DNA of 64,000 nt from Allodiplogaster sudhausi (Eukaryota; Nematoda; Chromadorea; Rhabditida; Diplogasteridae): positions 1,482,501-1,546,500 of the forward strand of contig CALZFC010000045.1 of assembly GCA_945643635.1 (NCBI GenBank). The letters are read 5' to 3'. Below the pieces are notes generated by a model. The model was given only the letters and a program-made list of their open reading frames with translations, did not search any database and had not been told where the DNA came from. This document shows positions 1 to 12,800 of this stretch, in pieces (positions within the stretch are counted from its first letter, which is position 1; the number at the start of each line of letters is the position of its first letter). Both the position numbers and the translations under genes were made by a program.

Positions 1-108
1 TCTGCTCTCTTGCAAATGCCATCCGCGCAAGCAGAAGCTGAGATGAGGCTCATTAGACGTTCTCCCTTTTTCTCTCTTTGACACTCTCTCTCTCCCTCTA
101 TCTTTCTT

Positions 109-142
<34 letters not shown>

Positions 143-1885
143 AACATCCAGACATGCTCCATGATTTCTGTGTGCTCCAACAAGCACATTCCCATCGCGT
201 TCACTTTTCTCCCGTGTCTAAATAAGAAATGTCTCCATAAGAAGCCATCGCACGTTATAAAACATTAACGACTTCATCGTCAGCTGCTCTGCCTATCGAA
301 AATAGAACGCTTGTAATTCGCAGAGAGAAGAGACACTCCTTTACGATTTCTCAGAATGAACATCCATTGGAAGTTCAGGAACATAAAGCGAAATATTCTA
401 AAATTCGTCAGAGTTCAGATAATTTGGCTTCTATTCAACGAACGGAGAGAGAAAAGAGAAAAAAAGACCCATTCTGAACACTATATCAAAACTGCCGAAA
501 TAAAAAGAGAAGCTTCACTGCAGAAGCACGTGTTCCAAATAGCAGACGGGCGGGCACATGAGCGAAGTCTCTTTCTATTTTCACATCCTCCTTCCACCTC
601 TCTCTCTCTCTCTCTCCTCATATCATTCTTCTTCTCATACTTTTTGCAAAAATTAATCGTCTCCCTGTCTCAAACATTCGTTTCCGACATTGTGGCCCAC
701 GTGATTTCGTCTTCACTCACTGCAAAAGTTAAACAGGACTGAAGATGACTGGCAATTGCATGGACTATGAAGAGAAGAGTGAAGAATGAATAGACAGACG
801 GGAGCAAAGAGAACGCAATCATAACATGCAAAGCAAGCGGGCGACTGGAACACTACCATCTTGTTGACAACGCGCACGAAGTTACATCGCAATCAAGATG
901 AAAGGAACAGAATGCACCGAACAATTTAAAGTATTCTACCACGCGAGAAAAAGGAAGGCAGCTTGGAAAAAAAAAACAGTTAAGGAGAGAGAACAGAGAG
1001 CTTGCAAATGATGGGTCGGTCGGATTCAGCTATCAAAGCAACCAAACACGGAAGTGAAGAGTAAGAAGATCATTGTCACATCGTAAGATGACATAATCAT
1101 AACGTTTTGACAACATCCAAACCATAAACAAACCAGTATCACGCGGAAAAAAAACTCGTGCAATCTTCAAAAACGGTGGGCCGAGAATTTTGAAGCCGTG
1201 AAATAGACGGCTGCGACGCGACCGCTTTGCATTACAAGATCGCTCAAGGAGTACACTGTGCCAGACCTTTCGGGATGTCGAGATCTTGCATGCCTTTTAA
1301 AACAGTTTAGCAATCTTTTTTGAAATTTTTTTTTCTCTTTTTACTAATCAAGGTAATTATTTTTTATGACATGAATAGGTCAATTGGTCCCATGGTGCCT
1401 GTCTTCCAGTGTGCACAATTGTATAAATGTATAAAGCAAATCAGTAATGTACTTATGTACATATGTATGAACTTCACTGAGAAAAGCAATATGAAGTGTG
1501 AAAAACGATTATAACATAATAGAAGATTCGCTGGTTTTCCCGCTTTCTCAGGAAGAGTGCTACAGGTGTATATACATACTTCCACATGTTAGTTACAGTG
1601 ACCGAATATTGATACTTATTGCTGCATTACAATGCGAAATTAATTTAGACGTATGCTTTTCCATGTAATATATATTTTACCCGAAATTTCCTTTTATGTT
1701 TTAATAGGTTGTGCACCTTTACATCTGCTGACAAAGGGTTCAATTCTTTAATCAATAAATCAATCAATTCTGCATCAATCTCTTGTCATCTACACTTGTA
1801 AACACAAGCCCCCTTATAAATACATATATCTTCACATAAGTTGTCTCTCTCCGATAGCATCTCCAGCCGCGCACTCTACGCACGC
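1..1885. other. Intergenic, no supported gene
   Basis: I see no gene here. A CT tract lies at about 106-141. The longest open frame (356-742, +) has an unremarkable composition, a Ser/Leu stretch that is just translated CT repeat, and no splice or domain support. Confidence 0.5.
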
Positions 1886-1899
1886 GTCGCCATGGAGAC
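1886..1899 (+). promoter_or_regulatory. RFX-type X-box (GTCGCCATGGAGAC)
   Basis: The 14-mer GTCGCC-AT-GGAGAC fits the RFX X-box pattern RYYNYY-AT-RRNRAC at every position. A second, weaker pair (GTTGCC, three bases, GGCGAT) follows at 1,901-1,915. In nematodes and vertebrates RFX factors (DAF-19 in C. elegans) drive ciliary genes through such sites, and mks-5, the RPGRIP1L orthologue, is known as a ciliary gene. Here the site lies about 550 bp upstream of the start codon of an RPGRIP1L-like gene, further than the usual 50-250 bp, but a spliced or trans-spliced 5' leader would account for this (a TTCTCTCAG acceptor sits at 2,421-2,429). Regulation by RFX is inferred. Confidence 0.6.
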
Positions 1900-1949
1900 C
1901 GTTGCCTCAGGCGATCGGAGCCAGCTCGGGAGAACATCGGTGAAAGAGA

Positions 1950-1972
1950 GATGAATAGAGAGAGAGAGAAAG

Positions 1973-2019
<47 letters not shown>

Positions 2020-2036
2020 AAGAGAACTAGGTAGGG
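1950..2036. repeat. GA microsatellite
   Basis: An imperfect (GA)n tract with interspersed AA, lying between the X-box and the first RPGRIP1L-like coding exon. Open frames through it on the minus strand (Ser-Leu repeats) are translations of the repeat. Confidence 0.9.
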
Positions 2037-2446
2037 AGCGCAGAAAAAGAGAGGTAGGGAGAGAGTGTGAGTGTGTACTTTAGAAAAGGAGAGGTAAAGA
2101 GGGAAGAGAAAAATGGAGACCGAAGCAAGAGAGAAGACAGCACGTATGCCCGAAAGATAATGTCTTCGTTTATGTCCACTCGGAGTCCTCTGTACTTGAG
2201 CCCATTCGTGTTCATTTGTGAAGCACATTTTACTGATATCTGTATTTTATGGCTGTGGCTGCGTTATGTCAATAACAAACAATTTAGAGACGAAATAAAA
2301 AGTATCGTACATTCTTCATGTAAACGAACGCTTTAATATCCATTGAAATCGTATGAGAGAGATGCTCATCCGCTTTATTGTGCCGTGACGAAATAATTGA
2401 CATATTAATAAGATTTAGCTTCTCTCAGGCCAGCTCCACACTCGAG

Positions 2447-5400
2447 ATGGTCGCTCGTCCGCCGATCGAGCGGTGGACGCGGCCCGAGTTGGAGGAGAAG
2501 TATCACGAGGCAAGCACAACTTCTATACATCCTTTTTTGATTTTTTCTTCATCATATGACCATACAACGATCTGCTAAATGTTTGCATGGTTTCTCTATG
2601 TAATTTAATTCATAATTTAGCTAAAACATAAAATAAATAAAAATGCTCTAGGTCGCCGAGCAGTTGCGTGCGCTGCAGAAATCGAATACAGAGCAGCAAA
2701 AGACGATCACGACGTTAGTCGGGCAATTCTCTAGACAAAGCAAAAGTATTGGATCACCTGATATTAATAAATGTACCTAAAAAATATGTAGATCTTGTCC
2801 ATTCTCGTTAATCTTCTGATATCTCTTTTATATGTGTTGATCTGTGGGCTCGCATCTGTACAGACTTATGAATAGCCACAAGGAACGGTATTGGAAGAAA
2901 ATTCTTCAAGACGTTGCTGGATTTTATTCTTGCAAAACATGACTTCTACAGAATGAACACCCGTTTCCGCCGCGCCATCGAAGAGCGTCGACGGGGCGCC
3001 GGCGATGAGGAAAACATCGAACCGGCCGAGTACTACGAGACCAAGAAGCAGAACGAATTGCTCAACATGAAAGTACATTCTGTTATTTCTTTTCTTCTGT
3101 GTCCTCTTTATACACAGTGAATTGTTCAATTCCTTTCTCTGTTATCGATTTATTGACTGCTCCTTTCCAGGTGAAGAGTCTGAAGCATCAACTGCTGCTC
3201 TACACACATCCGAGTGCACGAAGCGCAACGACCATTGCAATGACGGTTTGTTAACAATACAATGCAGTGAGAGCTGGGGGTAACAATTTTTAAGGCACTT
3301 TGTAACAACAAATCGAGATGGCTTTATAATTACAAATACATTTCAATCCCTCTGCTTGCAACCGTTTCACTGAAGCCGTAATCCCCAGGGTCGCACAACC
3401 CATCGGAGTGTCCCGGCACGCCCCTCCACGCGGCGGCCAGCAACTGCGGCCGCCGGCGCCTCTCCGGCGCCCCCTGCCAATGCTGGCAATTTGCCAAGTC
3501 GCCGCCATGACCCCTCCAGCAACAACCCCAGCAATAGCCGCCTCGCCAACCTGCCGGATGGGAGGTGAGTGTCTGTTTTGTTTTACTACATCAGGAAACT
3601 GCAATATATTTATTGCAACAAAATATCAAGCATAGGAAAGCGATTCACGCTCGGCGTGAGAGAGAAAAAGAAAGAACAAGACAACCACAAGGGAATGAAA
3701 GTCACAATCACCGAAAACGTTCCACAAAACGCTTCAGACTGCACTAGTTTCTACGTAAATTGAACGCGAACAATCTAGGCCGCAGAAACAGTCGATGTTA
3801 ATGAAAAGTATTACCCAAACATAAAACTGACTATATCAACTTCGATTAGTTCGAGGTTCACAATAAAATCACATGGAAATCACAACAGTCCAAATATATA
3901 CGGGATAATAATAGCTACAGTGTCCAGTGATAGATTAACAAGGTATAAACATGTCACAATGAGATTAGACAGGCTGAGTGAGTTCTCCAAGAGAGCCACC
4001 GAGGGCGGGGCCAAGCCAATGTGGGAGGGGCTAAGCCACAGTGGGTGGCGCTTCAAGGAATGGCTCTCATATTAGAAATAAGTCTCAGCAATACGATAGG
4101 AGCGCGAGGGACTCGTGCACTAGAAGTATGCTTAGGACAGAGAAACTGCCAGGGTCGCAAGTGGGGAGAGTGAGAGAGCGAGGGAGAGACAAAGCGAGAG
4201 AACGAGAAAGCGTCGGGGAAGGATAGAGAAATGGTGAATGAAATGAATGTTAGACAAACTAATGTTGCAAACAACAACAAAAAGATAAGTTGCACCAGAA
4301 GACCCAAACTAACTGGCAAGACTGTTCACGATAACGACTTTGGAACAGAGTGTCAAATAGATGGGGAAGCGGGAAGAACGCCTGGATGGAAGCAGGAATA
4401 ACGACACGCCTTCCACTTTCCGCATCCACTTCTCCCCGCAGCCATCCGTTAGCACCCCTACGATAATACGATATCATCATTGACAGTATCTCTTTGCTGT
4501 CTAATTTGTTTTAGGTCATACTCCCAATTACCGTATACTTATATCTGATTCTTTTCAAATCAATATCAAACAATGAAAAGTTAATCAATCCCATGGCTTA
4601 GAAAGCAAAACAATTTCTGATAACTTAAGTCGGAATCCTCGATGAGTACGTTCTCAGCAATTCAATGATTCGGGGGAGGAGGAGAGGACAAAATCAAGAA
4701 TAGAAACCAATTCAATGCCGCCGTTGTACTGCATCCAGGACGTGGATGACGTCATTCTCCTTCATTCCGAGCTCGCGCACCGTGTCGTTGTCCTTCAGAT
4801 TCTTCCCTCTGAAACAGGGAAAAAGTTGAGCCACTTCATCATTTGGTGACCAGCTTCGTCCATTTAATTTCTTGGGAACAAATCAACATTGTCAACATTT
4901 CCCTTTTGTGAAAGGTCTAAGACGTATGGCACCTCAATCAGATAGCAGCAGCGTCTACTGCAGGATTATAATTACCAGCCATCATAATCCTGCGTATGAA
5001 ATAACAAAATGAAAAATTAACATTGCACTTATACTTGGCGAAACTTTGTGTTCGAGAAGAGAATGAGAGGATCTCTACACTTTCCATTGTTGTAGTGTTG
5101 TATATAAATGTGAAAACATAAAAGTAATGCAAAATGCAAACTTGTATCGATAGACGAGCGCGCGGATCGGTCTACCGAGTCTCCGGCTGTGCTTCTCCTT
5201 CAGCTTCCCCATCTTCGTCGTGGTTTTCAGGCTCACGATTGTTGTAAGGCCGTCCGGAGAATACAGCTGAAATCACTTACGGTGTGAGAGAGAGAGAGAG
5301 CGACAGGAGAGAGAGAGAGAAAGTAAAAGTCAAAAGGACAGAAGACCTAAGCAAAAATACCATATTTTGACTTTGCGCCTGTTAGATTCCGTTTTTTTTA

Positions 5401-8400
5401 CATCGTGGCCCCAACAAATCGAATGTAGTATTACGTGGCACTAGGGTACGGTAAGTCTAAGGCAGAAAAATAACACATGCCAATTAACTGACACTGACAT
5501 TGACTCGCACGTATTCGGGGCTTGGTCGTGGATTGGCAGAGCCGGCAATTGGAGAAGGAGTCCGGTCGTTTTCGTCCTCCACTGACATCTCCACCGGCGG
5601 GATATTCACTCTTAATGGATATAGATTATAATTGTGCACATAAGCATACATTAGACAATAACAAAAAAAGAAGAAAATTCAGTATAAAATCTCATCAGAA
5701 ACACACAACGTGTTGTTTACAACCAACATAAATTGATATACAAAATCTAATTAAAAGTGAACAGTCACAACTGACATCTCCGTATTGAGTTTGGGTGGCT
5801 CACGTATTAAGTTGGGGTTGCTCATGCTCAGGTGGCTCATGTCGTAGGACTGAAATTGAACACTCTTCCAGCTATCAAACTTAAAAAAAAAATAACAGCA
5901 CGCAAAGCACAATTGCGCAGGTAATTAGAGCATAAATCCCGCCTAATTTAACATACAAAAAGAGGGTAACAACAGATCTTCCTTAACCCGCATCTACTTG
6001 TAAGAGCAGAAGAGACAGGTAGATAATAGAAGGAATGGAATGCTAGAGACCATAGAGAGAGAAAATCTCGGACTAAGAATAGTTGGAAGTCATTTTCATG
6101 GAAAATTCGCTAATATCGAAACAACAACAAAAATTACAAGCAATTAGACAAACCACCCATCGTCCAACACCGAGATCTTGAAATTTGCCGGATGGCAAGT
6201 AGGAAGACTGTCGCAGGGACCACTTCTGGATAAGGTCGAAGAACCAGGGACTCTTCGTATCGTATGCCTGATGTGAGGATGGAATACAGTATGACCTGAA
6301 GATGATTGAGGGGTTCAAAGGCGTAGAAAACAAATCTAAATTGATCGAATAATAGGAATAGAGTAAAGGATATTAACAAGAAGAAAATACAACAACACAA
6401 AAAGCAACTATAATTGCTAAGCCTTAGAAAGCATTTATGCCCTTTTTGCTTTCCTTGATCACGTGACCCCAAATAAACTGCTAGCAAAGAACGGACATCT
6501 GGATGAACGGGGGCCCGCTTCAACAAGGACTTCATGGTATTGGCCCTCTCGAATGTCGAGCAGGCCGAGACACTCAGCAAGGCTTGGAACATCGCAGAGA
6601 AGGTCTGAGAAGATAAGCATCTCTTAAAGATTCTTCCCTCTAACAAGGAAAAAACCGTATTTGCAAGGAAGATTATACGACAGCAATGAAAACAATAGCA
6701 ACCAAAAAGGTAGACATACTACCGTTTTTAATTGGATGATTAAAACTATTTAAAAAGACAGCACAAAATAGCACGAAAATTCCCAACCTGTAAAATCTCG
6801 TTGTGCGGCAACGACCGATCGTTGATGGGAAGTGCTGGAATTCAGAGATGGGAAATTGTTAGGAATCGGAAAGACACAGCTTTTGAAGAGTAGGAAAGCA
6901 TATGGTAGCATTTGATACCCAAGTGGACTTACGTGTACATCCATGAATCTTGGCAGCCCCAATCATTTCTCCCTTGACCATGTCGAATGTCGTCTGATCT
7001 TCCATGGAGAGGATCTCGTAGGCTGTCACGATACTCTCGCTGGATCCACGCGACATGTCGTACATGAGATCCTGAGGAAACGGAGTACAGTTAGATCCAG
7101 GGTTAGCTTATCACCCACTCTGAGTTCAGGGTCTGCATCCACTACCCCTCCCTGTTCTGCTGGGTCCTCAACAGCGGCCTTCATTTTCTTGGTCAGATAC
7201 CTTCCATCTAGCATCATTTATTGACCAGCAACGTTTAACTCTCTTTTTTTGCGTGACAAATTTTCAGATATTTATAATAAATCTTACAGAATAATATGTA
7301 TATGAATATAATTGAAATATCAAGCTGACATGTAAGATCTTGGTGAAAGGCGCGCACTCGCCATCCCACCACACTTCTAGATCCCGCCAGGTCGTTCGTT
7401 TTCTGCACAACGAAGTAAATGGGCTCTTTCTCTTTATTATATTTTTCCTAAATTTTCAATAGAAAACATGGCATAAAAATCTAAATATTTAGTAGTAGTG
7501 TAAAGGAAAAGGAACACATAACGTTACCTCCGACTAGTGGATGCGGAAGTGGCTGCACTGCCAATGCTGCCGGCTCCCTTGGCATCGGCCTTTTTGATGC
7601 CGTCCACAGAGAAGTCGCAGTCGACTGCGGTGAAGGCGGCAATCGTGTCATCCGAGTCGGGATGCGTCGCGGCGTCCGAGCGGATTGAGCGGCCGCTAAA
7701 TGGAAACATTGACAAATAAAAATATATATACAAAAACATAAAAGGGCTCATCGAAAAAAAGAACATTTTATTCAAATTTGTTGAAAACCTAAACAAATAA
7801 CTCATAATTGAGAAAGAAGTAATATTCGTAGAGAAAAGTAAGAGTTAAAAAGAATTAAATAAAAACGAACCACTCTTCGTCCTCTTCGCCGTCCTCGTGC
7901 AGTTGTTGTAGACGAATCGCTCTGCGCAACTCGTCGTCCCACACCTTTAACAAGGGATTATGACTTTACATGTATCTATTAAATACTCGCACAAATGGAG
8001 TTCGGCCAAAATCATACATATGGCTCCCAATACGTCTTCTTCGCAGATGATTTTCACATCATTTCGACACTTGTGAGAGAAAAAAAAGAGGTTGACTCTA
8101 CTATTCTGATCATGCTAATGATATCGCAAGGGTTTTCGATGACGTTTCAGAAATTATATCATTCCTTTTAGCAATTTTAAAAATGCAATCATCAACGAGC
8201 ATTCAAATCAACGATTATGAACAGAGAGTTAGTTGAATATGAATAATTATAAGTAAGCAAAGAGCCTGCCTCTAAGCCTGCGGCACCCATCTTGTCCGCT
8301 TTCTGCCTCGCGGCCTGCACCGCGCCATTCTTCACTCTGCTCTTCTTCTTGCCCATTCTGCGTGAGTCGATGATCTAAACACGAAAATTAATTTATTTTA

Positions 8401-9726
8401 AATCATCCTATCAATGAAAAAGTCGACAGCTTAACAACATTAATAACATTTACGAATTTAATATGTCGATAGAAAAAGAGGATAAGATATATCGCGAATA
8501 TGCTAGAAAGACTGCTGTCTTCGCAGAAGACATATTAAAGAAATGGATAAAAAGCTCATTTTGCATGTGGGCGTACTTCTTCTTACAGTCGCCATGACAA
8601 CCAGAACATGGCTGATTGTGAGTGGGAACGAGAGAGAGAGTGTCTAGCGGAGGTTCAAACGGACATTCTACAAGTGCGACGGAGGTAGACAGCTAAGGAT
8701 ATCCATAAATAGCAGCACTTGACCAAACAGCTAAAGCAGCCCTGAGAAAAGATTAAGTAGCACATTTTAAATATCAACAGGTTCAAATTGCAACATGGAA
8801 ATTGATATAATAATAAAATGTTTCGCTTAATTTGAAAATGATGATTAAAGAAGTTGAGAAAGAATAAAAGCTCGTTTAAATTAAGGATGGAAATTCGTCA
8901 AAATGATGCTGGACGGAAGATGCTCGGGGGTGGCAAGCGAACGAGCTGCTTCATATGCTAAAGTCTAGCTTGCTATGGGCAGAAAAGAAAATGAGAGAGA
9001 ATCGATAGGGAGGAGAGGGGAGAGAAGAAAAGGAGAAGAGTGAGAGAAGGAAAGAGAGAGAAGGAAGAGAGAGAAAAGAAATGAAAGGCGTCTCACACGG
9101 CCTCGCTGCAGATGGCGCGCGCCAGGAGGCCATAAACGGGAAAGAAGAAAAAGCGCAAGAAAGAAGACTAAAAATGAGAACAGCACATATGTGAAAATAA
9201 GTATTGCCGCGCGTCGCATATTAGCAAACAAGCACCAAACGAAAGAAACACGTTAGCAAAAGTATAAAAAAGAAACAAGAATAAATACGAAAGACCAAGA
9301 AAAATAAACCAAATTAGTTGGACAAACTGCTGAAAAGATATGAAAAGCTGCGTAATATTATAGTCCGTCTTTTGAAAGAGGGTGAATCGACTTTGTAAAA
9401 AACTTTATGCGACATTTATATTTACCGGAACAAAATATTTTTTATTGTTTTTTAAAATGTATAAATTGATTTGTTTAAGTTGGTTTAAGATATATTTTAG
9501 TGTAGCAGCTACGCTTCGACTAGCGGAAAGCACCGTGAGCGAGAAGGCAACCATCATCAAGCTGAACAGAACGCTCAGAGAGCAAGCGGACACCATTCAA
9601 AAGCAACGGGCAGACATCGAGAGAGTCAATGGGGTGGGTATGGTGAGGAGATACATTGAGAACAGGGCAAAGAGAAAGAGAGAGAGAAAGAGAGAGATAG
9701 GCATACAGACAGATAGAAAGAGGGTT

Positions 9727-9777
<51 letters not shown>

Positions 9778-9812
9778 GAGAGAGAGAGATAGAGGAAGAG
9801 AGAGAGAGAGAT

Positions 9813-9871
<59 letters not shown>

Positions 9872-12800
9872 GAGAGATAATGAGTGAAACGTAGAGGGTG
9901 CAATTAGAATCAAGGAAGTTGGGTAAGTAGGAGGGCTCTTCCCGGTTCTAAACCGTTCATGCTGCTGGGGAGTAGATGTGTTGTGTGATCATCCATCTTC
10001 TCGCACAGGGGATGGATGGTAGAATGCAAACAAAGGATATGTGGGAGAGAGAGATAATGAGAGATAGGAAGATTGAAAGGGAATAGAGGAGAGTGAGCAA
10101 GAGAGAGAGAGAGACAAGGATAACGAGAGATATCTATAAAAATTGATAGTTATTCGGGGGTAGTGAGAAAGAGAGTTGGTGAATGTGAGACTGAGTGATG
10201 ATCGAGCACTTTTCTCCGTCACAATATATTTGTATTTCTTTTCTAAATTTTTGTCGCGTTCAGTGTTCTCAGCCCTGAACTCGACATGAGCTTCTATTCC
10301 AGGAAATCGCCAATGTTCGTAGTGAACTCGAGCAGGCTACAGCCCGTTTGGAACAAGAGAAGGCGGCCGCAGCGAGGATCAACGACAAGGACGAGGTTAG
10401 ATATGACGACATGTCAGTTATAATGTGACAGTAATCTCATCTTTCTCTTTCTCTCTCTCTCTCTCTCTTTCCATCTTTCTTTCTCTCTCTTTCTGTCTCT
10501 TTCCTTCTCTCTCTCTCTTTCTCTCTCTTTCTTTCTTTCTCTCGCTCTCTCTCTATCTATCTCTCTCTCTCTCACTAATACTTTAACCAGGCGATGGTGG
10601 CCACGAGTCGGCACGAGCGAAATCGTGTGGAGCTGCTCAATGAGGAGCTACAGCAGCTGCGAGGAGAGATCTCCGTGCTGCGGACGGCGAATGAACGACT
10701 CGTGCGACAGTCAGTGAGAGAGAGAGAGAAGAGAGAGAGATTGAAGGGAGAGAGAGAGACGAGGGAGAGAGAGAGCGAGAGAAGAGAGAGAGGAAGATGG
10801 ATAGCGAGGGGGAAAGAGTGAGAGAGGGAGATACATAGATAGTGGAGAAACGAGAATCCCCAACCTTTACAAGGTCGCTGGAAGTGGAGCTTCCGGCAGC
10901 GGCCGAGTCTGACGTTGTCCGTCTACAGGAGCAGCTAGCAAATGTCGAAGAGCAACTGAGAGAGGCAGAGAAAACGGTTGGGAGATTACTGTGTATTTAC
11001 TGTCGCGTCTCACTGAATCACATGCTCTCTCTCGCTCTTGTGTCAGGCAAATTTAAGATTGAGTTTTCGCTCCTTTAATATATCTACGAGTCTAAGTCAT
11101 CCATCTTAGAAAATGCGTCAATTCCTTAACACTTCTTGATAAAATGCCCGATAAACGTTGAAGATCCGCGAGCGAGAGCGCGAATTGCGTGAGGAGTCGA
11201 GGCGCAGAAGAGAAGAGCGACGGCTGCTCGAGAAGGAACTCCGCCACGTCACGGACAGGATCGGGTTCGAGTCTTTCCACTACTCTTTTTTATAATTGAA
11301 GACAAATATTTATATGGTAAAATATATAGCCTAGTGTGGTTTATCTATGTAAATTGATAGCATATACAACGTGCTTCTTTCAGTCAATCGTCTGCTGCCG
11401 GACAGACGAGTTCCGAGGGCGCGGCGCCTTCGCTGCCGCCGCCACCGATTCCGCGGCGGCGAGCATCCGTGAGAGAGATCGACGAAGACGAAGAGGATGA
11501 GGCAGAGAGAGCAAAGGAGCGGAAGAGAAGTCGCAAGAGCAAGGTGCGCATCACGAGTTTTTGGCTTTGCTATATGAAATAAGTTACAAAAGTATTGATG
11601 ACATTGGTAATTGTTATTATCTTGTTGTATATAAATAATCAGCTATTTTTAATTAATTGTGAATATTTCATGAATATTACCGTTGTATAGACATATGAAT
11701 TTGCTGTTTTTAAAATGTTATTCTTGCCAGAAGACGAGTGCCACTGCGGACGGCGGCGAAGACATTCTCGCGAAGCTCTACGCTGACGTCTCCTCTCTCA
11801 TTCAGAGCACACGCTCTTCTCACTCTGCAGAGTCTTCTGCCATCTCGGAGGATGACGTCATTACTCACAAGTCAGAGAGGGGAGAGAGAGCGTTAATGTT
11901 GGGGAAGGAGCAAGAGTGAGATTGAGAAATAGAGAGAGAGAGGTAGAGAGAGAGATTAGTTGAGAGAAGAAGACTGACAGAGATAGAGAGAAAGAAGGCA
12001 AGAGCGAGAGGACCAGAGAAAGAGTGAGGGGAGAGAAAACAAACTCTGCAGACGCTGGCAGCAGATGTACGCCGAGTTGTACGAGGAAGTGGAGAAGCTG
12101 CGCAATGTGCTGTTGCTCCAGCAGACGGTCAACGATAAACAAGTCAAGCAGGTTGGCTAGTATTCATTAAAAAAATATATTTATCCGTAACAATATGTAT
12201 TTAATTGTAAACATATATATGAGTAGCAAAATAGTTTTTGTCACATAATTTTTTGATGATCGCCTCCTTTAAACTATTCTCTGTGCCAGATTGCTCTGCT
12301 GAAAGACGCGCACGAGGAGTTGCGAGTGGAGAGCGCGCGGAAGATCGACGAGTGGAAGGAGAAGGCGGCCGAGAGACAGAGGAGAGTCATTCTGCTCGAG
12401 CAGCAGATACGAGAGATTGCCTACTCGGGCCAGAAGGCACTGCCGATCACGGTGGACGATGAGGTCAGGGGGCTTCGATTCAGCTAGTTTAAGAGTGCGA
12501 CCACATTTCTTGTAATAATTCATATTTGAAGTTTACTTGAATTTTGAAAGAAAAAAAAAGAAGTAAAGAACTTCCCTTCTATATTAAGATGTAATATCTT
12601 TCAGAAGCCATCCTCCGAGGTGCTCTCGCAGACTGAGCTTAGAGTTCGTCTCACAAAAGCCACTCTTCTCCTTGAAGGAGCTGCTCGACCGGCTCACTTC
12701 TTCTTCTCACTCGAATTCTTCGATTTTGAACTGCAGACGACGCCAATGGTGAGAGAGATGAGAGAGAGGAAGAGAAAGAAGAAGTTGGAAGGAAGATAAG

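Noticed and set aside
356..742. 128-residue open frame near the left edge
   Set aside because: Unremarkable composition, part of it translated CT repeat, with no splice context or recognisable domain.
1901..1915. Second X-box
   Set aside because: The two half-sites are separated by three bases and the second is imperfect. Mentioned with the first site but not claimed separately.
9520..9913. Ser-Leu and Arg-Glu repeat frames over GA/CT tracts (also at about 1,800-2,200, 36,000, 53,300-64,000)
   Set aside because: Translated microsatellites, open in every frame by composition.
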